From Paraburkholderia nodosa (lineage in GTDB: Bacteria > Pseudomonadota > Gammaproteobacteria > Burkholderiales > Burkholderiaceae), in assembly GCF_001718195.1 (NCBI RefSeq), contig NZ_MCNV01000003.1, positions 558,001 to 622,000 on the forward strand: DNA of 64,000 bases. The letters are read 5' to 3'. Shown in pieces: positions 19,475 through 28,708 of this stretch (within the stretch, counting starts at the first letter, position 1; each line of letters opens with the position of its first letter). The notes beneath the pieces were generated by a model. The model had not been told where the DNA came from, did no database searches, and worked only from the letters and a program-made list of their open reading frames with translations. A program made the translations under genes and the position numbers.

Positions 19475-21130
19475 ATGGCCGGGCGTCCTCCCATCGCGCG
19501 CGCCGTGCCGCCCAAGGGCGCCGCAGGCGTTGCCGGCCCGGCCGGCGACAGCGTTTCGGGCGCGACCGCATCCGCATCCGCGGCCGACGCCCTCGACGAC
19601 GACGCGCGCGACGCCCGCTACGCCAATCCGTTCGCCCCGCCCGACGAAGCCGAAGCCGCCGCCGAGGCCCGCCCGCGCTCGCTCTTCGGCGAGATTCTCG
19701 ACTGGATGCTCGCGCCCCTGCTGCTGCTCTGGCCGATGAGCATCGCGGTCACGTATCTCGTGGCGAAATCGATCGCCAACGCCCCGTTCGACCGCGCGCT
19801 CGAAACCGACGCCTATGTGCTCGCGCGCCAGATCCAGCCCGTCAACGGCGTGGCCGAGCTGACACTGCCCGCCTCCACGCGCGACTTCCTGCGCGCCGAT
19901 AACGTCGACAGCGTGTTCTATCAGGTGCTCGGCAGCCGTGGCGAGCTGATCGGCGGCGATCGCGACATGCCGCTGCCCCACGACGACGACCGCCCGCCGC
20001 CGGGCCTCGTCGAATTCCGCGACGACACGCTGCATGGCATCGACATCCGCGTCGCCTATACGACCGTGGAGCCGACGCATCCGAGCGTCGGCGATCGGCA
20101 AGGTCAACCCGTGCTCGTGCAGGTCGCGGAAACGCTCGACAAGCGCCGCCAGCTCGCCAACGACATCATCAAGGGCGTGATCCTGCCGCAGTTCGTGATC
20201 TTGCCGCTCGCGATCCTGCTCGTGTGGTTCGGGCTCTCGCGGGGCCTCGCTCCCCTGCACGCGCTGCAGTCGAACATCCGCATGCGTCGCCCCGACGATC
20301 TTTCGCCGCTCGAAGCGCGCCGCGCGCCGCCCGAAATCGAGCCGCTCGTCACCTCGTTCAACGACCTGCTCACGCGCCTCGAACAGAACATGGAACTGCA
20401 AAAGCGCTTCATCGCCGACGCCGCGCATCAGATGAAAACGCCGCTCGCGGGCTTGCGCACCCAAGCCGAGCTCGCGCTGCGCCAGGACGCGCCCGCCGAA
20501 GTGCACCGCTCGCTCGAGCAGATCGCGACGAGCTCCGAGCACGCCGCACGGCTCGTCACCCAGCTGCTCGCACTCGCGCGCGCGGAAAACCGCATGTCCG
20601 GACAGGTCTTTACCTCGGTGGACGTGGCCGACGTGGCGCGCCACGCCGTGCGCGACTGGGTGCAGCCGGCGCTCGCCAAGCAGATGGACCTCGGCTACGA
20701 AGGCCCCGAAACGGCCGGCGGCAGTGAGGAAGACGATGGCGAAGCGGGGGCGCGCATCGAAGTGGACGGCAACCCGGTGATGCTGCGCGAGATGCTCTCG
20801 AACCTCATCGACAACGCGATCCGCTACACGCCCGCGGGCGGGCGCATCACCGTGCGCGTGCGGCCCGAGCCCTCGGCGGGCATGGTCCATCTCGAGGTGG
20901 AAGATACGGGCATAGGCATTCCGAGCGCCGAGCGCGAACGCGTGCTCGAGCGCTTCTACCGCATTCTCGGGCGCGACGGCGAAGGCAGCGGGCTCGGGCT
21001 CGCAATCGTGCGCGAGATCGCCACGATGCACGGCGGCATGCTCGCTATCGAGGATCACGTCTATCAGGACACGCCGCGCCTCGCCGGCACGCTCGTGCGC
21101 GTGACGCTGCGCTTGCGTACGCAGGCCTGA
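19475..21130 (+). CDS. Sensor histidine kinase (TctE-like)
   Basis: Inner-membrane histidine kinase, 551 residues, partner of the preceding regulator. The N-terminal 70 residues are cytosolic, Ala/Asp-rich and disordered. TM1 is about 75-98, a periplasmic sensor region of 2CSK_N type follows to 232, and TM2 is about 233-254. Then come a HAMP-like region, the H-box AAHQMKTPLAGLR with phospho-His 318, the N-box SNLIDNAIRYTP, DTGIGIP and GSGLGLAIVREI. AGGA stands 7 bases before the ATG. The stimulus is unknown; a carboxylate is possible. Confidence 0.92.
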   Translation: MAGRPPIARAVPPKGAAGVAGPAGDSVSGATASASAADALDDDARDARYANPFAPPDEAEAAAEARPRSLFGEILDWMLAPLLLLWPMSIAVTYLVAKSIANAPFDRALETDAYVLARQIQPVNGVAELTLPASTRDFLRADNVDSVFYQVLGSRGELIGGDRDMPLPHDDDRPPPGLVEFRDDTLHGIDIRVAYTTVEPTHPSVGDRQGQPVLVQVAETLDKRRQLANDIIKGVILPQFVILPLAILLVWFGLSRGLAPLHALQSNIRMRRPDDLSPLEARRAPPEIEPLVTSFNDLLTRLEQNMELQKRFIADAAHQMKTPLAGLRTQAELALRQDAPAEVHRSLEQIATSSEHAARLVTQLLALARAENRMSGQVFTSVDVADVARHAVRDWVQPALAKQMDLGYEGPETAGGSEEDDGEAGARIEVDGNPVMLREMLSNLIDNAIRYTPAGGRITVRVRPEPSAGMVHLEVEDTGIGIPSAERERVLERFYRILGRDGEGSGLGLAIVREIATMHGGMLAIEDHVYQDTPRLAGTLVRVTLRLRTQA

Positions 21131-21452
21131 GCGGCATTGCCGGCGCTTTGGCGGCGAAACCACCGCGAAACTGACGGACCGCGTCCGAAAACCGGGATGG
21201 GATTTACCCTTACCCCGATACGCTTCGAGCGAGTCAAAATCTGCACGTTAGAATATATTTACCCATAAATGCAGGATTTTGCTCGCGAATTCAGCGAAGT
21301 TAGCCGACGCCACCCCACGCCGACGCTGCACTCAGAAACCCACACCCGCGTCAGAAGCCCGTAAGTTTCCATTCCAATAATGCTCCGCAGGACCGCGGGT
21401 CTACGAGTCGCCTGCCCGACGGACCACACGCATATCAATACTGGAGACATCT
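21131..21452 (+). other. Leader region of the MHS transporter gene
   Basis: No gene is supported in these 322 bases. An AT-rich patch (TTAGAATATATTT, 21248-21260) offers a plausible -10 for the transporter, without a good -35. TGGAGA stands 5 bases before the transporter ATG. A site for the upstream response regulator could be here but I see no clear direct repeat. Confidence 0.35.
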
Positions 21453-23111
21453 ATGGCAACCGTTGGCGGACAAGTCTCGCACGCGCCGATGACCAGCGAC
21501 GAAAAACGCGTGATCTTCGCGTCGTCGCTCGGCACCGTGTTCGAGTGGTATGACTTCTACCTGGCCGGATCGCTCGCGGCCTTCATCAGCAAGAGCTTCT
21601 TTTCCGGCGTCAATCCCACTGCCGGCTTCATCTTCACGCTGCTCGGCTTCGCTGCGGGCTTTGCCGTGCGTCCGTTCGGCGCGATCGTGTTCGGGCGCCT
21701 CGGCGACCTCGTGGGCCGCAAGCACACGTTCCTCGTCACGATCGTCATCATGGGTATCTCGACCTTCGTGGTCGGCTTCCTGCCCGGCTATGCGTCGATC
21801 GGCATTGCGTCGCCGGTGATCTTCATCGGCATGCGTCTGCTGCAGGGCCTCGCGCTCGGCGGCGAGTACGGCGGCGCCGCGACCTACGTCGCGGAGCACG
21901 CGCCGGCCGGACGACGTGGCTTCTACACCTCGTGGATCCAGACGACCGCCACGCTTGGCCTGTTTCTCTCGCTGCTCGTGATCCTCGGCGTGCGCACCTT
22001 CACCGGCGAAGAGCAGTTCGCCGCATGGGCATGGCGCATTCCGTTCGCCGCCTCGATCCTGCTGCTCGCGGTTTCGGTGTGGATCCGTCTGCAACTCGAC
22101 GAATCGCCGGCGTTCAAGCGCATCAAGGCCGAGGGCAAGGTCTCGAAGGCCCCGCTCACGGAAGCGTTCGGCCAGTGGAAGAATCTCAAGGTCGTGCTGC
22201 TCGCGCTCTTCGGCGTCACGGCCGGCCAGGCCGTGGTCTGGTACACGGGCCAGTTCTACGCGCTCTTCTTCCTTACGCAGACGCTCAAGGTGGACGGCGC
22301 CAGCGCCAACATCCTGATCGCGGTGGCGCTGCTGATCGGCACGCCGTTCTTCCTGTTCTTCGGCGCGCTCTCCGACAAGATCGGCCGCAAGCCGATCATC
22401 ATGGCTGGCTGCCTGATCGCGGCGCTCACCTACTTCCCGATCTTCAAGGCGATCACGCACTACGCGAACCCCGCGCTCGAAGCCGCGACCGCACGCGCAC
22501 CCATCGTCGTGATCGCGGATCCGGCCGAATGCTCGTTCCAGTTCAACCCGGTCGGCACCTCGAAATTCACGAGCTCGTGCGACATCGCCAAGAGCGCACT
22601 TTCAAAGGCCGGCCTGAACTACGAGAACGTGGCCGCCCCGGCAGGCACGCTCGCGCAAATCAAGGTGGGCGACACGACCATCGACACGTTTGACGGCCGG
22701 GCGCCCGGCGCCAAGGAAGCCGGCGCGCTGTTCGAGAAGACGCTCGCGGCTACGCTGAAAGCGGCGGGCTATCCACTCAAGGCCGATCCCGCGCAGCTCA
22801 ACTGGCCGATGACGGTGGTGATGCTCACGATCCTCGTGATCTTCGTGACCATGGTGTACGGGCCGATCGCGGCGATGCTGGTGGAGATGTTCCCGACGCG
22901 CATCCGCTACACCTCGATGTCGCTGCCATATCACATCGGCAACGGCTGGTTCGGCGGCTTCCTGCCGGCGACCGCCTTCGCGATCGTGGCGGCGCGCGGC
23001 GATATCTACTCGGGCCTCTGGTATCCGATCATCATCGCGCTGGGCACCTTCGTGATCGGCATGCTGTTCGTGAAGGAAACCAAGGACTCGGATATTTACG
23101 CGCAGGATTGA
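21453..23111 (+). CDS. MHS-family MFS proton symporter with large periplasmic loop
   Basis: Major facilitator of the metabolite:H+ symporter (MHS) group, 552 residues. Family motifs are GTVFEWYDFYLAGSLAA at the N-terminus, RPFGAIVFGRLGDLVGRK (loop 2-3), QGLALGGEYGGAATYVAEHAP, and SDKIGRKPIIMAG. A hydrophilic insert of about 115 residues (335-450) separates two late helices and holds two cysteines, C360 and C376. A final cluster FPTRIRYTSMSLPYHIGNGWFGG is typical. The substrate is not readable; carboxylates, proline or shikimate are known for relatives. It may be controlled by the adjacent two-component system. Confidence 0.9.
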   Translation: MATVGGQVSHAPMTSDEKRVIFASSLGTVFEWYDFYLAGSLAAFISKSFFSGVNPTAGFIFTLLGFAAGFAVRPFGAIVFGRLGDLVGRKHTFLVTIVIMGISTFVVGFLPGYASIGIASPVIFIGMRLLQGLALGGEYGGAATYVAEHAPAGRRGFYTSWIQTTATLGLFLSLLVILGVRTFTGEEQFAAWAWRIPFAASILLLAVSVWIRLQLDESPAFKRIKAEGKVSKAPLTEAFGQWKNLKVVLLALFGVTAGQAVVWYTGQFYALFFLTQTLKVDGASANILIAVALLIGTPFFLFFGALSDKIGRKPIIMAGCLIAALTYFPIFKAITHYANPALEAATARAPIVVIADPAECSFQFNPVGTSKFTSSCDIAKSALSKAGLNYENVAAPAGTLAQIKVGDTTIDTFDGRAPGAKEAGALFEKTLAATLKAAGYPLKADPAQLNWPMTVVMLTILVIFVTMVYGPIAAMLVEMFPTRIRYTSMSLPYHIGNGWFGGFLPATAFAIVAARGDIYSGLWYPIIIALGTFVIGMLFVKETKDSDIYAQD

Positions 23112-23183
23112 GGCTGTGAGCGCTGCCGGGTGGGGCTTCTCGCCCGGCGGCCGCCTTCCCTGCAAAAAAGATGACGAAGGGGG

Positions 23184-23212
23184 TTGACAGCCTCCGGCTG
23201 TACCGCGATAAT
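23184..23212 (+). promoter_or_regulatory. Sigma-70 promoter of the tRNA gene
   Basis: TTGACA (23184-23189), 17-bp spacer, GATAAT (23207-23212). This is close to consensus, and the expected start is about 5 bases before the tRNA. Confidence 0.8.
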
Positions 23213-23222
23213 TCTTTTCTTC

Positions 23223-23299
<77 letters not shown>

Positions 23300-23310
23300 G
23301 TTGCAAAAGA

Positions 23311-23343
23311 AAGCCGCTGTCCCGCAAGGACAGCGGCTTTTTT
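23311..23343 (+). terminator. Intrinsic terminator of the tRNA unit
   Basis: A perfect AAGCCGCTGTCC/GGACAGCGGCTT stem with loop CGCAA, then TTTTT. It ends 47 bases before the end of the converging GGDEF gene and may serve both strands. Confidence 0.88.
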
Positions 23344-23390
23344 CATTTCCGCGTGCCTGGCGAACCGGAGTCCGCCGGACCGCACGGCAT

Positions 23391-24407
23391 TCACCTGATC
23401 TGCTTGCGCTCCCGCTTCGTTTCGTACATCGAACGATCTGCGTATTCGATCAGCGCCGTCATCTCGGTGCCGTCGTCGGGCAGGATGGCAACGCCTACGC
23501 TCACGCCGAGATCGATGCGATGTCCTTCGAACTCGAACGGCTCGCCCACAGTGTCCACGAGCCGGCGGCTATACGCCTCGGCGTCCCCGCGCCCCGCGAT
23601 GCCGGGCAGGATCACGGCGAACTCGTCGCCGCCCACGCGCGCGGCCGTGTCCACGCGGCGGCTGTGGCGCGCAATGCGCGTCGCGGTCTCGCGAATCGCC
23701 GCGTCGCCGGCGCGATGCCCGTAGCGGTCGTTGATCGGCTTGAGGCCGTCCATGTCGAGATTGAGCACGCCGAGTCCGCCCGACGAGCGCAGCGCGAGGT
23801 CCACCGACTGGCGCAGGCGATCGTAAAAGAGCGCGCGATTGGGCAAACCGGTGAGCGCGTCATGCGTCGCGCGCAGATAGAGCTCGCTCGTCTCGTGCCG
23901 CGCGGCGTGGAACATGGCTGCGGCGATGAGTTCGGACATCAGCGAGAGCGTGCGGATGTCCTCGTCCTTGAAGGCGTCGACTTCCGAATTCGTGACTTTC
24001 AGAACACCGACCGTCGTCTCGAGATGCTTGAGCGGCGTGACGATCATCGAACGCAGGCCGGCGCGCCGGCACGCTTCACGGTCCACGCGCGGGTCGGTTT
24101 CCGAGTCGTCGCAGCGCAGGATCTCGCCCTCGCGCACGCACAGGCCCGACAGGCTCGTTTCACGCGCGAGGCGCAATCCGAGGAGGTTCGCGACGTTGCC
24201 CGAGGCCGCGCGGTAGACCATGTCCTCGCCTTCGGCGAGTTCGACGACCGCACCCTGGGCTCGCGTGAGCTGCTCGGTGCGCTCCGCCACGTAGGCCATC
24301 ACGCCGCCGAGATCGAGCCCGAGCTTCGCGATGTCCGACTGCGCCTTGATGATTTCCAGCAGGGTTGCGTTGTCCAGTTGGGTGTCTTTCGCTTCGCTCT
24401 TCTTCAT
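23391..24407 (-). CDS. GAF-GGDEF diguanylate cyclase
   Basis: Predicted cytosolic enzyme making cyclic di-GMP from two GTP. Residues 25-170 form a GAF-type sensor domain (GAVVELAEGEDMVYRAASGNVA, SLSGLCVREGEILRCDD, GLRSMIVTPLKH). Residues 178-335 form the GGDEF domain, with THDALTGLPNRALF, LNLDMDGLKPINDRYGH, and GGDEF at 259-263. An RxxD inhibitory site (R250-D253) stands five residues before it, so product inhibition is expected. There is no membrane segment. The GAF ligand is unknown. It is transcribed alone, convergent with the tRNA. Confidence 0.94.
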   Translation of the reverse strand: MKKSEAKDTQLDNATLLEIIKAQSDIAKLGLDLGGVMAYVAERTEQLTRAQGAVVELAEGEDMVYRAASGNVANLLGLRLARETSLSGLCVREGEILRCDDSETDPRVDREACRRAGLRSMIVTPLKHLETTVGVLKVTNSEVDAFKDEDIRTLSLMSELIAAAMFHAARHETSELYLRATHDALTGLPNRALFYDRLRQSVDLALRSSGGLGVLNLDMDGLKPINDRYGHRAGDAAIRETATRIARHSRRVDTAARVGGDEFAVILPGIAGRGDAEAYSRRLVDTVGEPFEFEGHRIDLGVSVGVAILPDDGTEMTALIEYADRSMYETKRERKQIR

Positions 24408-24581
24408 CGCTTAACCGTTAGCGTTGCGTTTGACTTGCTGACGGCACTGAAAGCTACGGCGCCGTTCGATCGAGCTAAAGCATAGCAAACGTCATTGCAT
24501 GCGCCAGCGCAATCGTTTTACATCTGCAATTCGCTGCGTTTTTCGCGATTCGTTGCGAAGACACCCATTCGGCATACGCGT

Positions 24582-25259
24582 TCATCGCTCGATGCGCTCG
24601 CGCGTGAGGCGCAGCAACGCCGCCATTGCGCGGCTCGCCGCATAGGCGTCGCGTTGCACGATCGCCTCGTACACGAGGGTGTGGTCGGGCAGCGCGGCGT
24701 TGAACACCTCGGCGCGCTTTGCGTTCACGCGCAACTGGCCTTCGAGCGTGCGCTCGATCAGCGTGCCGAGCGGCACCAGCAATTCGTTGCGGCAAGCGCC
24801 CAGCACCGCGAGATGAAAGCGCAGGTCGGCGCGCACCCATTCGTCCACATTGCGCGCTTGTGCCATGGCCTCGTGCGCGGCGGCGATCGACGCGAGCGCA
24901 TCGGGATCATGCGCGTTTGCGGCCAACCCTGCCGCAAACGGCTCGATCATCTCGCGCATTTCCTGGAGCTTGAGCGCAAAAGCAAGCGGCGGCGCCACGC
25001 GCGCGTACCAGCTGAGCACGTCGGCATCGAGCAGATTCCACGCTTCGCGCGCACGCACCCGCGTGCCCACGCGCGGACGCGACTCCACGAGCCCTTTCGA
25101 GGTGAGCGTGCGCAGCGCCTCGCGCAGCACCGTTCGGCTCACATCGAACGTTGCCATGAGTTCGGCCTCGCGCGGCAGGACCGTCGCGGGCGGGTAGTCG
25201 CCACGCAGGATCGCGCTGCCGAGTTCGTAGGCCACCGTGCCGTGCAGATCGCGTTGAAT
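24582..25259 (-). CDS. dgoR: FadR-type GntR regulator, DgoR-like, apparent AUU start
   Basis: GntR/FCD transcription regulator divergent from dgoD and probably its galactonate-responsive repressor. The winged helix holds PREAELMATFDVSRTVLREALRTL; then WNLLDADVLSWY, which closely resembles the same block of E. coli DgoR, and an FCD ligand domain with FHLAVLGACRN. Start choice: an AGGAGA (25266-25271) sits 6 bases before an ATT codon at 25257-25259 (IQRDLHGTVAYELG). The only in-frame ATG, 78 bases upstream at 25337, has no ribosome site and would place a palindrome inside the gene. If the ATG is used, the protein is 251 residues. Confidence 0.85.
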   Translation of the reverse strand: MQRDLHGTVAYELGSAILRGDYPPATVLPREAELMATFDVSRTVLREALRTLTSKGLVESRPRVGTRVRAREAWNLLDADVLSWYARVAPPLAFALKLQEMREMIEPFAAGLAANAHDPDALASIAAAHEAMAQARNVDEWVRADLRFHLAVLGACRNELLVPLGTLIERTLEGQLRVNAKRAEVFNAALPDHTLVYEAIVQRDAYAASRAMAALLRLTRERIER

Positions 25260-25299
25260 CGCCGTTCTCCTGGATATTGGGAAGCGTTGCGAAATAATA

Positions 25300-25309
25300 C
25301 TATTAATAG
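25300..25309. promoter_or_regulatory. Candidate operator between dgoR and dgoD
   Basis: A perfect 10-bp palindrome CTATTAATAG in an AT-rich patch about 40 bases upstream of the proposed dgoR start and 100 bases before dgoD. GntR-family operators are commonly short dyads of this kind. It would control both divergent genes. Confidence 0.4.
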
Positions 25310-25410
25310 CACTTAAAGGCGAATTTTGCAGTAGCATGGGCGGATGAAGACGTTGCCGCTCGCGCGTGATGCGAGCGCCGCCCTACCGCTCAAGGTCATG
25401 GAGACACCGC

Positions 25411-26559
25411 ATGAAAATCACCAGGCTCGAAACCTTCGTCGTCCCGCCGCGCTGGCTCTTTCTGAAGATCGAAACGGACGAGGGGATCGTCGGCTGGGGC
25501 GAGCCGATCGTCGAAGGTCGCGCGCATACGGTGGCCGCGGCCGTCGATGAACTCGCCGACTATTTGATCGGCAAGGACCCGCTCCTCATCGAAGACCACT
25601 GGCAGGTGATGTATCGCGCGGGCTTCTACCGCGGCGGCCCGATCTCGATGAGCGCCATTGCCGGCGTCGATCAGGCGCTCTGGGACATCAAGGGCAAGCA
25701 TCATGGCGTGCCCGTTCACGCGCTGCTCGGCGGCCAGGTGCGCGACAAGATCAAGGTGTATTCGTGGATCGGCGGCGACCGTCCGAGCGACGTCGCCAAC
25801 AACGCGCGCGCCGTAGTCGAGCGCGGCTTCAAGGCCGTGAAGATGAACGGCTCGGAAGAACTGCAGATCATCGACACCTTCGACAAGGTGCAGGGCGTCA
25901 TCAACAACGTCGCGGCCGTGCGCGAGGCCGTGGGCCCGAACGTCGGCATCGGCGTGGACTTCCATGGCCGTGTGCACAAGCCGATGGCCAAGGTGCTCGC
26001 GAAGGAACTCGATCCGTTCAAGCTGATGTTCATCGAAGAGCCCGTGCTCTCGGAGAACGTCGAGGCGCTGCGCGACATCGTCAACCAGACCAGCACGCCG
26101 ATCGCGCTGGGCGAGCGCCTGTATTCGCGCTGGGATTTCAAGCACATTCTCGCGGGCGGCTACGTGGACATCATCCAGCCCGACGCCTCGCACGCGGGCG
26201 GCATCACCGAGTGCCGCAAGATCGCCGCGATGGCCGAAGCCTATGACGTCGCGCTCGCGCTGCACTGCCCGCTCGGACCGATCGCGCTCGCCACCTGCCT
26301 GCAGATCGATGCCGTGAGCTACAACGCGTTCATCCAGGAGCAGAGCCTCGGCATCCACTACAACAAGGGCAACGACCTGCTCGACTACATCAGGAATCCC
26401 GAAGTCTTCAAGTACGAAGACGGCTTCGTCTCGATTCCGCAGGGCCCGGGTCTCGGCATCGACGTGAACGAGGAGAAGGTGCGCGAGATGGCGAAGACCG
26501 GTCACCGCTGGCGCAATCCGGTTTGGCGTCACGAAGATGGCAGCGTCGCCGAATGGTGA
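25411..26559 (+). CDS. dgoD: D-galactonate dehydratase
   Basis: Enolase-superfamily enzyme converting D-galactonate to 2-dehydro-3-deoxy-D-galactonate. The 382-residue length equals E. coli DgoD, and the known active-site residues fall at the same numbers: D183 and H185 (GVDFHGRVH), E209 (FIEEPV), E235 (ALGERLY), H285 (LHCPLGP) and E310 (IQEQSLG). The ATG at 25411 has GGAGA 6 bases upstream; the frame back to 25366 is leader. No kinase, aldolase or transporter of the pathway is adjacent, so these must lie elsewhere. A divergent DgoR-like regulator is next to it. Confidence 0.95.
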   Translation: MKITRLETFVVPPRWLFLKIETDEGIVGWGEPIVEGRAHTVAAAVDELADYLIGKDPLLIEDHWQVMYRAGFYRGGPISMSAIAGVDQALWDIKGKHHGVPVHALLGGQVRDKIKVYSWIGGDRPSDVANNARAVVERGFKAVKMNGSEELQIIDTFDKVQGVINNVAAVREAVGPNVGIGVDFHGRVHKPMAKVLAKELDPFKLMFIEEPVLSENVEALRDIVNQTSTPIALGERLYSRWDFKHILAGGYVDIIQPDASHAGGITECRKIAAMAEAYDVALALHCPLGPIALATCLQIDAVSYNAFIQEQSLGIHYNKGNDLLDYIRNPEVFKYEDGFVSIPQGPGLGIDVNEEKVREMAKTGHRWRNPVWRHEDGSVAEW

Positions 26560-26572
26560 TGCGCAAATGTAC

Positions 26573-26627
26573 GCCGAACGCGCGGCGCGCAGCGTGAAGT
26601 GACGCGCTCGATGCTGCGCGTTTCGGC
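26573..26627 (+). terminator. Stem-loop after dgoD, possible terminator
   Basis: CGCGCAGC (26586-26593) pairs with GCTGCGCG (26613-26620), extended by GCCGAA/TTCGGC across a 7-base bulge. It begins 14 bases after the dgoD stop but lacks a U-tract, so termination is uncertain. Confidence 0.35.
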
Positions 26628-26842
26628 GACGTAACATTTCGCGTGGCTTTGCGGGCTTCGGCGCGCGCGCTCGCGAGACGCGCGCACGCCTTATGTCGTT
26701 TGCGCACACAGCCAGTTCATGGAATGCCGCGCCGCGCAAGGCGCGGCCATCATCGAAGACACGCGCCGAACGCGAACGCCAGCCACTGGCCTGCTCCTTG
26801 CAGATTCCTTTGCAACCCAACCTCGGTGTTGCAAAGGACTCC

Positions 26843-27142
26843 ATGGACGCGTCGCTTCCCGACTATCTGATCCGCGAACAAGCCGCCGTCGGCGCACTCG
26901 TCGCCTTCGGCTTCCTGCGCGTGCTCGCTGCCGCAATCGCCTTCACGCGCGGCTGGCGCATTCGTTGGGTCGAGTACGCCGCGATCGGCGCCGCGGCGCT
27001 ATGGTGTGCGCCGCAGTTGATCGCGCTGATCGCTAATGCAACCTCCGTGGCTGCGCTCGCGGAACTCGAAGGCAACGCCACGGGCTGCGCCCTCGCCCTC
27101 TTCTTCTCACCGATCCTCAGTCACCGGCTCGGCTACGAATAA
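26843..27142 (+). CDS. Small membrane protein of unknown function (99 aa)
   Basis: The ATG at 26843 has AAAGG about 5 bases upstream, and the protein is hydrophobic with two or three predicted helices: VGALVAFGFLRVLAAAIAF, VEYAAIGAAALWCAPQLIALI and ATGCALALFFSPILS. I recognise no family. It ends 17 bases before the convergent CopD-like gene. The frame continues upstream to 26693 without a better start. It could be a conserved genus-level protein; codon use resembles its neighbours. Confidence 0.6.
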   Translation: MDASLPDYLIREQAAVGALVAFGFLRVLAAAIAFTRGWRIRWVEYAAIGAAALWCAPQLIALIANATSVAALAELEGNATGCALALFFSPILSHRLGYE

Positions 27143-27159
27143 GTTGCGGCGACGACGTT

Positions 27160-28086
27160 TCAGCCCTGCAACACGTAGGCCGGCACGCTGTGCGCGAGCG
27201 CGGCTGCGGCCACCAGCACGCCGATCATCACGATCGCTTCGAGATGGATCACGTTGACGAACCGGCGCGCCGCCGCCGTCGACGCCGCGCGCCGCAACTC
27301 GGGCATCGCCACGAGCCGGTTGAAGCCGCCCATCGCGAGCGCGAGCAGCACGAGCACAGCCTTGAGCATCAACACGCGGCCCCAGGTGCTGCCGACGATG
27401 GCGTCGATCGAGCCGCCGCTGCCGCGCAGCGCATCGAACACGCCCGTCGCGATCACGAAGCCCACCGCGAAGAACGCCACATTCGAAATCTGGCCCGCCG
27501 TGCGGATCAGCACGCCGCGTGCCGTCGATGCGCCGAGCGCCGGCAGCACGGCAAGCCCTCCCGCCATGACGATGCCGCTCCACGCGCTCGCGCTGAGCAA
27601 GTGGAGGGTATGCAGCCCGAGCGCAGCCGAGGCGAAGCCCGCATCGGCGGCGTGTCCGAGCCCCGCGCGCCCCGCGGCGATGGCGACGAGCGCGAGCCAC
27701 AGCACACCGTCGCGCGCCACGCTCGAAGCCGCGAACGCGCAGCCGAGCAGCACGAGCGCACCGACGAACGCGACGGTCCACGCGTGTCCGACGTGCGTTT
27801 GCGAGAGCACCGTGCCGACCACGCCGAACGCGCTGGGCAACGGTTCGCCGCTGACCGACGCGCTCTCGTAGAGCATCCACATGATGAGCGCCGCCACGAG
27901 CACGAACGCCGCGACGCGCAGCGAGCGTTGCGCACGCAGCCATGCGAGGCGTGCGGGCGCGACGTGCGTGCGGCCGTCCTTGTCGAGCCAGGCGCCATAG
28001 AACGCCGAGCCGAGCGCGAATGCGTAGGCGATGTTGACGATGGCCGCCATGGCGACCTGCCCGATCCAGAGCCAGTCAGCTTTCAT
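27160..28086 (-). CDS. CopD-domain copper resistance membrane protein
   Basis: Integral membrane protein of the CopD/YebZ family, 308 residues with about eight transmembrane helices. Features include the helix-1 region MKADWLWIGQVAMAAIVNIAYAF, SQTHVGHAWTVAFVGA, GLHTLHLLSASAWSGIVMAGG (conserved His/Trp) and GRVLMLKAVLVLLALAMGGFNRLV near the C-terminus. CopD proteins are thought to move copper across the inner membrane together with periplasmic CopC, but no CopC gene is adjacent. ATG 28086 is preceded by GAGG; the upstream extension to 28236 is not a plausible N-terminus. Confidence 0.88.
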   Translation of the reverse strand: MKADWLWIGQVAMAAIVNIAYAFALGSAFYGAWLDKDGRTHVAPARLAWLRAQRSLRVAAFVLVAALIMWMLYESASVSGEPLPSAFGVVGTVLSQTHVGHAWTVAFVGALVLLGCAFAASSVARDGVLWLALVAIAAGRAGLGHAADAGFASAALGLHTLHLLSASAWSGIVMAGGLAVLPALGASTARGVLIRTAGQISNVAFFAVGFVIATGVFDALRGSGGSIDAIVGSTWGRVLMLKAVLVLLALAMGGFNRLVAMPELRRAASTAAARRFVNVIHLEAIVMIGVLVAAAALAHSVPAYVLQG

Positions 28087-28708
28087 CGGACCTCGCCCTC
28101 CCGCGTGTTGCGGGTCGCACGGACTTCGCGCGAAGGGGATCGGTCGGCTGGATGCAACGATAGGGAAAGTGCAATTGGAGTCATCGAGACAAGTGGCAAG
28201 GAAACAACATGAAAACGGCAACAGCAGCACGCGCAAGCATCACGTCGCGTGACCCGCAAGGGTGCCTGCTTCGATAGCCGCCGCGCCATTCGGTTCAATG
28301 CGGGCTCGATGCGGCTTCAACGCGCATTCCATGCGCGAGCATCGAGCCGAGGCACGAGACCGGAAGTGGCGGCGGCATGCGCCCGGCATGATGACATGCA
28401 TGCACCGGGCAACGAGCGGCTCGCCGAATGGGGCGCGGGTGCGGGACAACCCCGTGTCACCGATTGGCGAACAGGTGCAGAATCATAACCGGCACCGACG
28501 CGACGATCGGCCGCAAGCACGTCGCGGTGGCGCCTCGAAGCCATCGGAGAGCGTTTGTGGTGCATGCGGCAAATGGTCACTATGAGTTCCCGATGCTAGA
28601 ATCTGCTGCGTCGCCGCAGCGCGCACGGTCTGCTGCTTTCATCGCGCGCAGCCTGGAAGCCGGGCCGTTCGAAGCCTGGTCAGGTCCACGATAAAGATGG
28701 AGTTACGC
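28087..28708. other. Divergent CopD/cytochrome intergenic region
   Basis: About 620 bases with no supported gene on either strand. Best regulatory candidate: TGGTCA (28574-28579), 17 bp, TAGAAT (28597-28602), which would direct transcription into the cytochrome operon with about a 100-base leader. The remainder is GC-rich with scattered short dyads. The length is unusual for this window. Confidence 0.35.

Noticed and set aside
18752..21163. 803-codon open frame on the minus strand opposite the two-component genes
   Set aside because: Antisense of the receiver and kinase domains with full sets of motifs on the plus strand.
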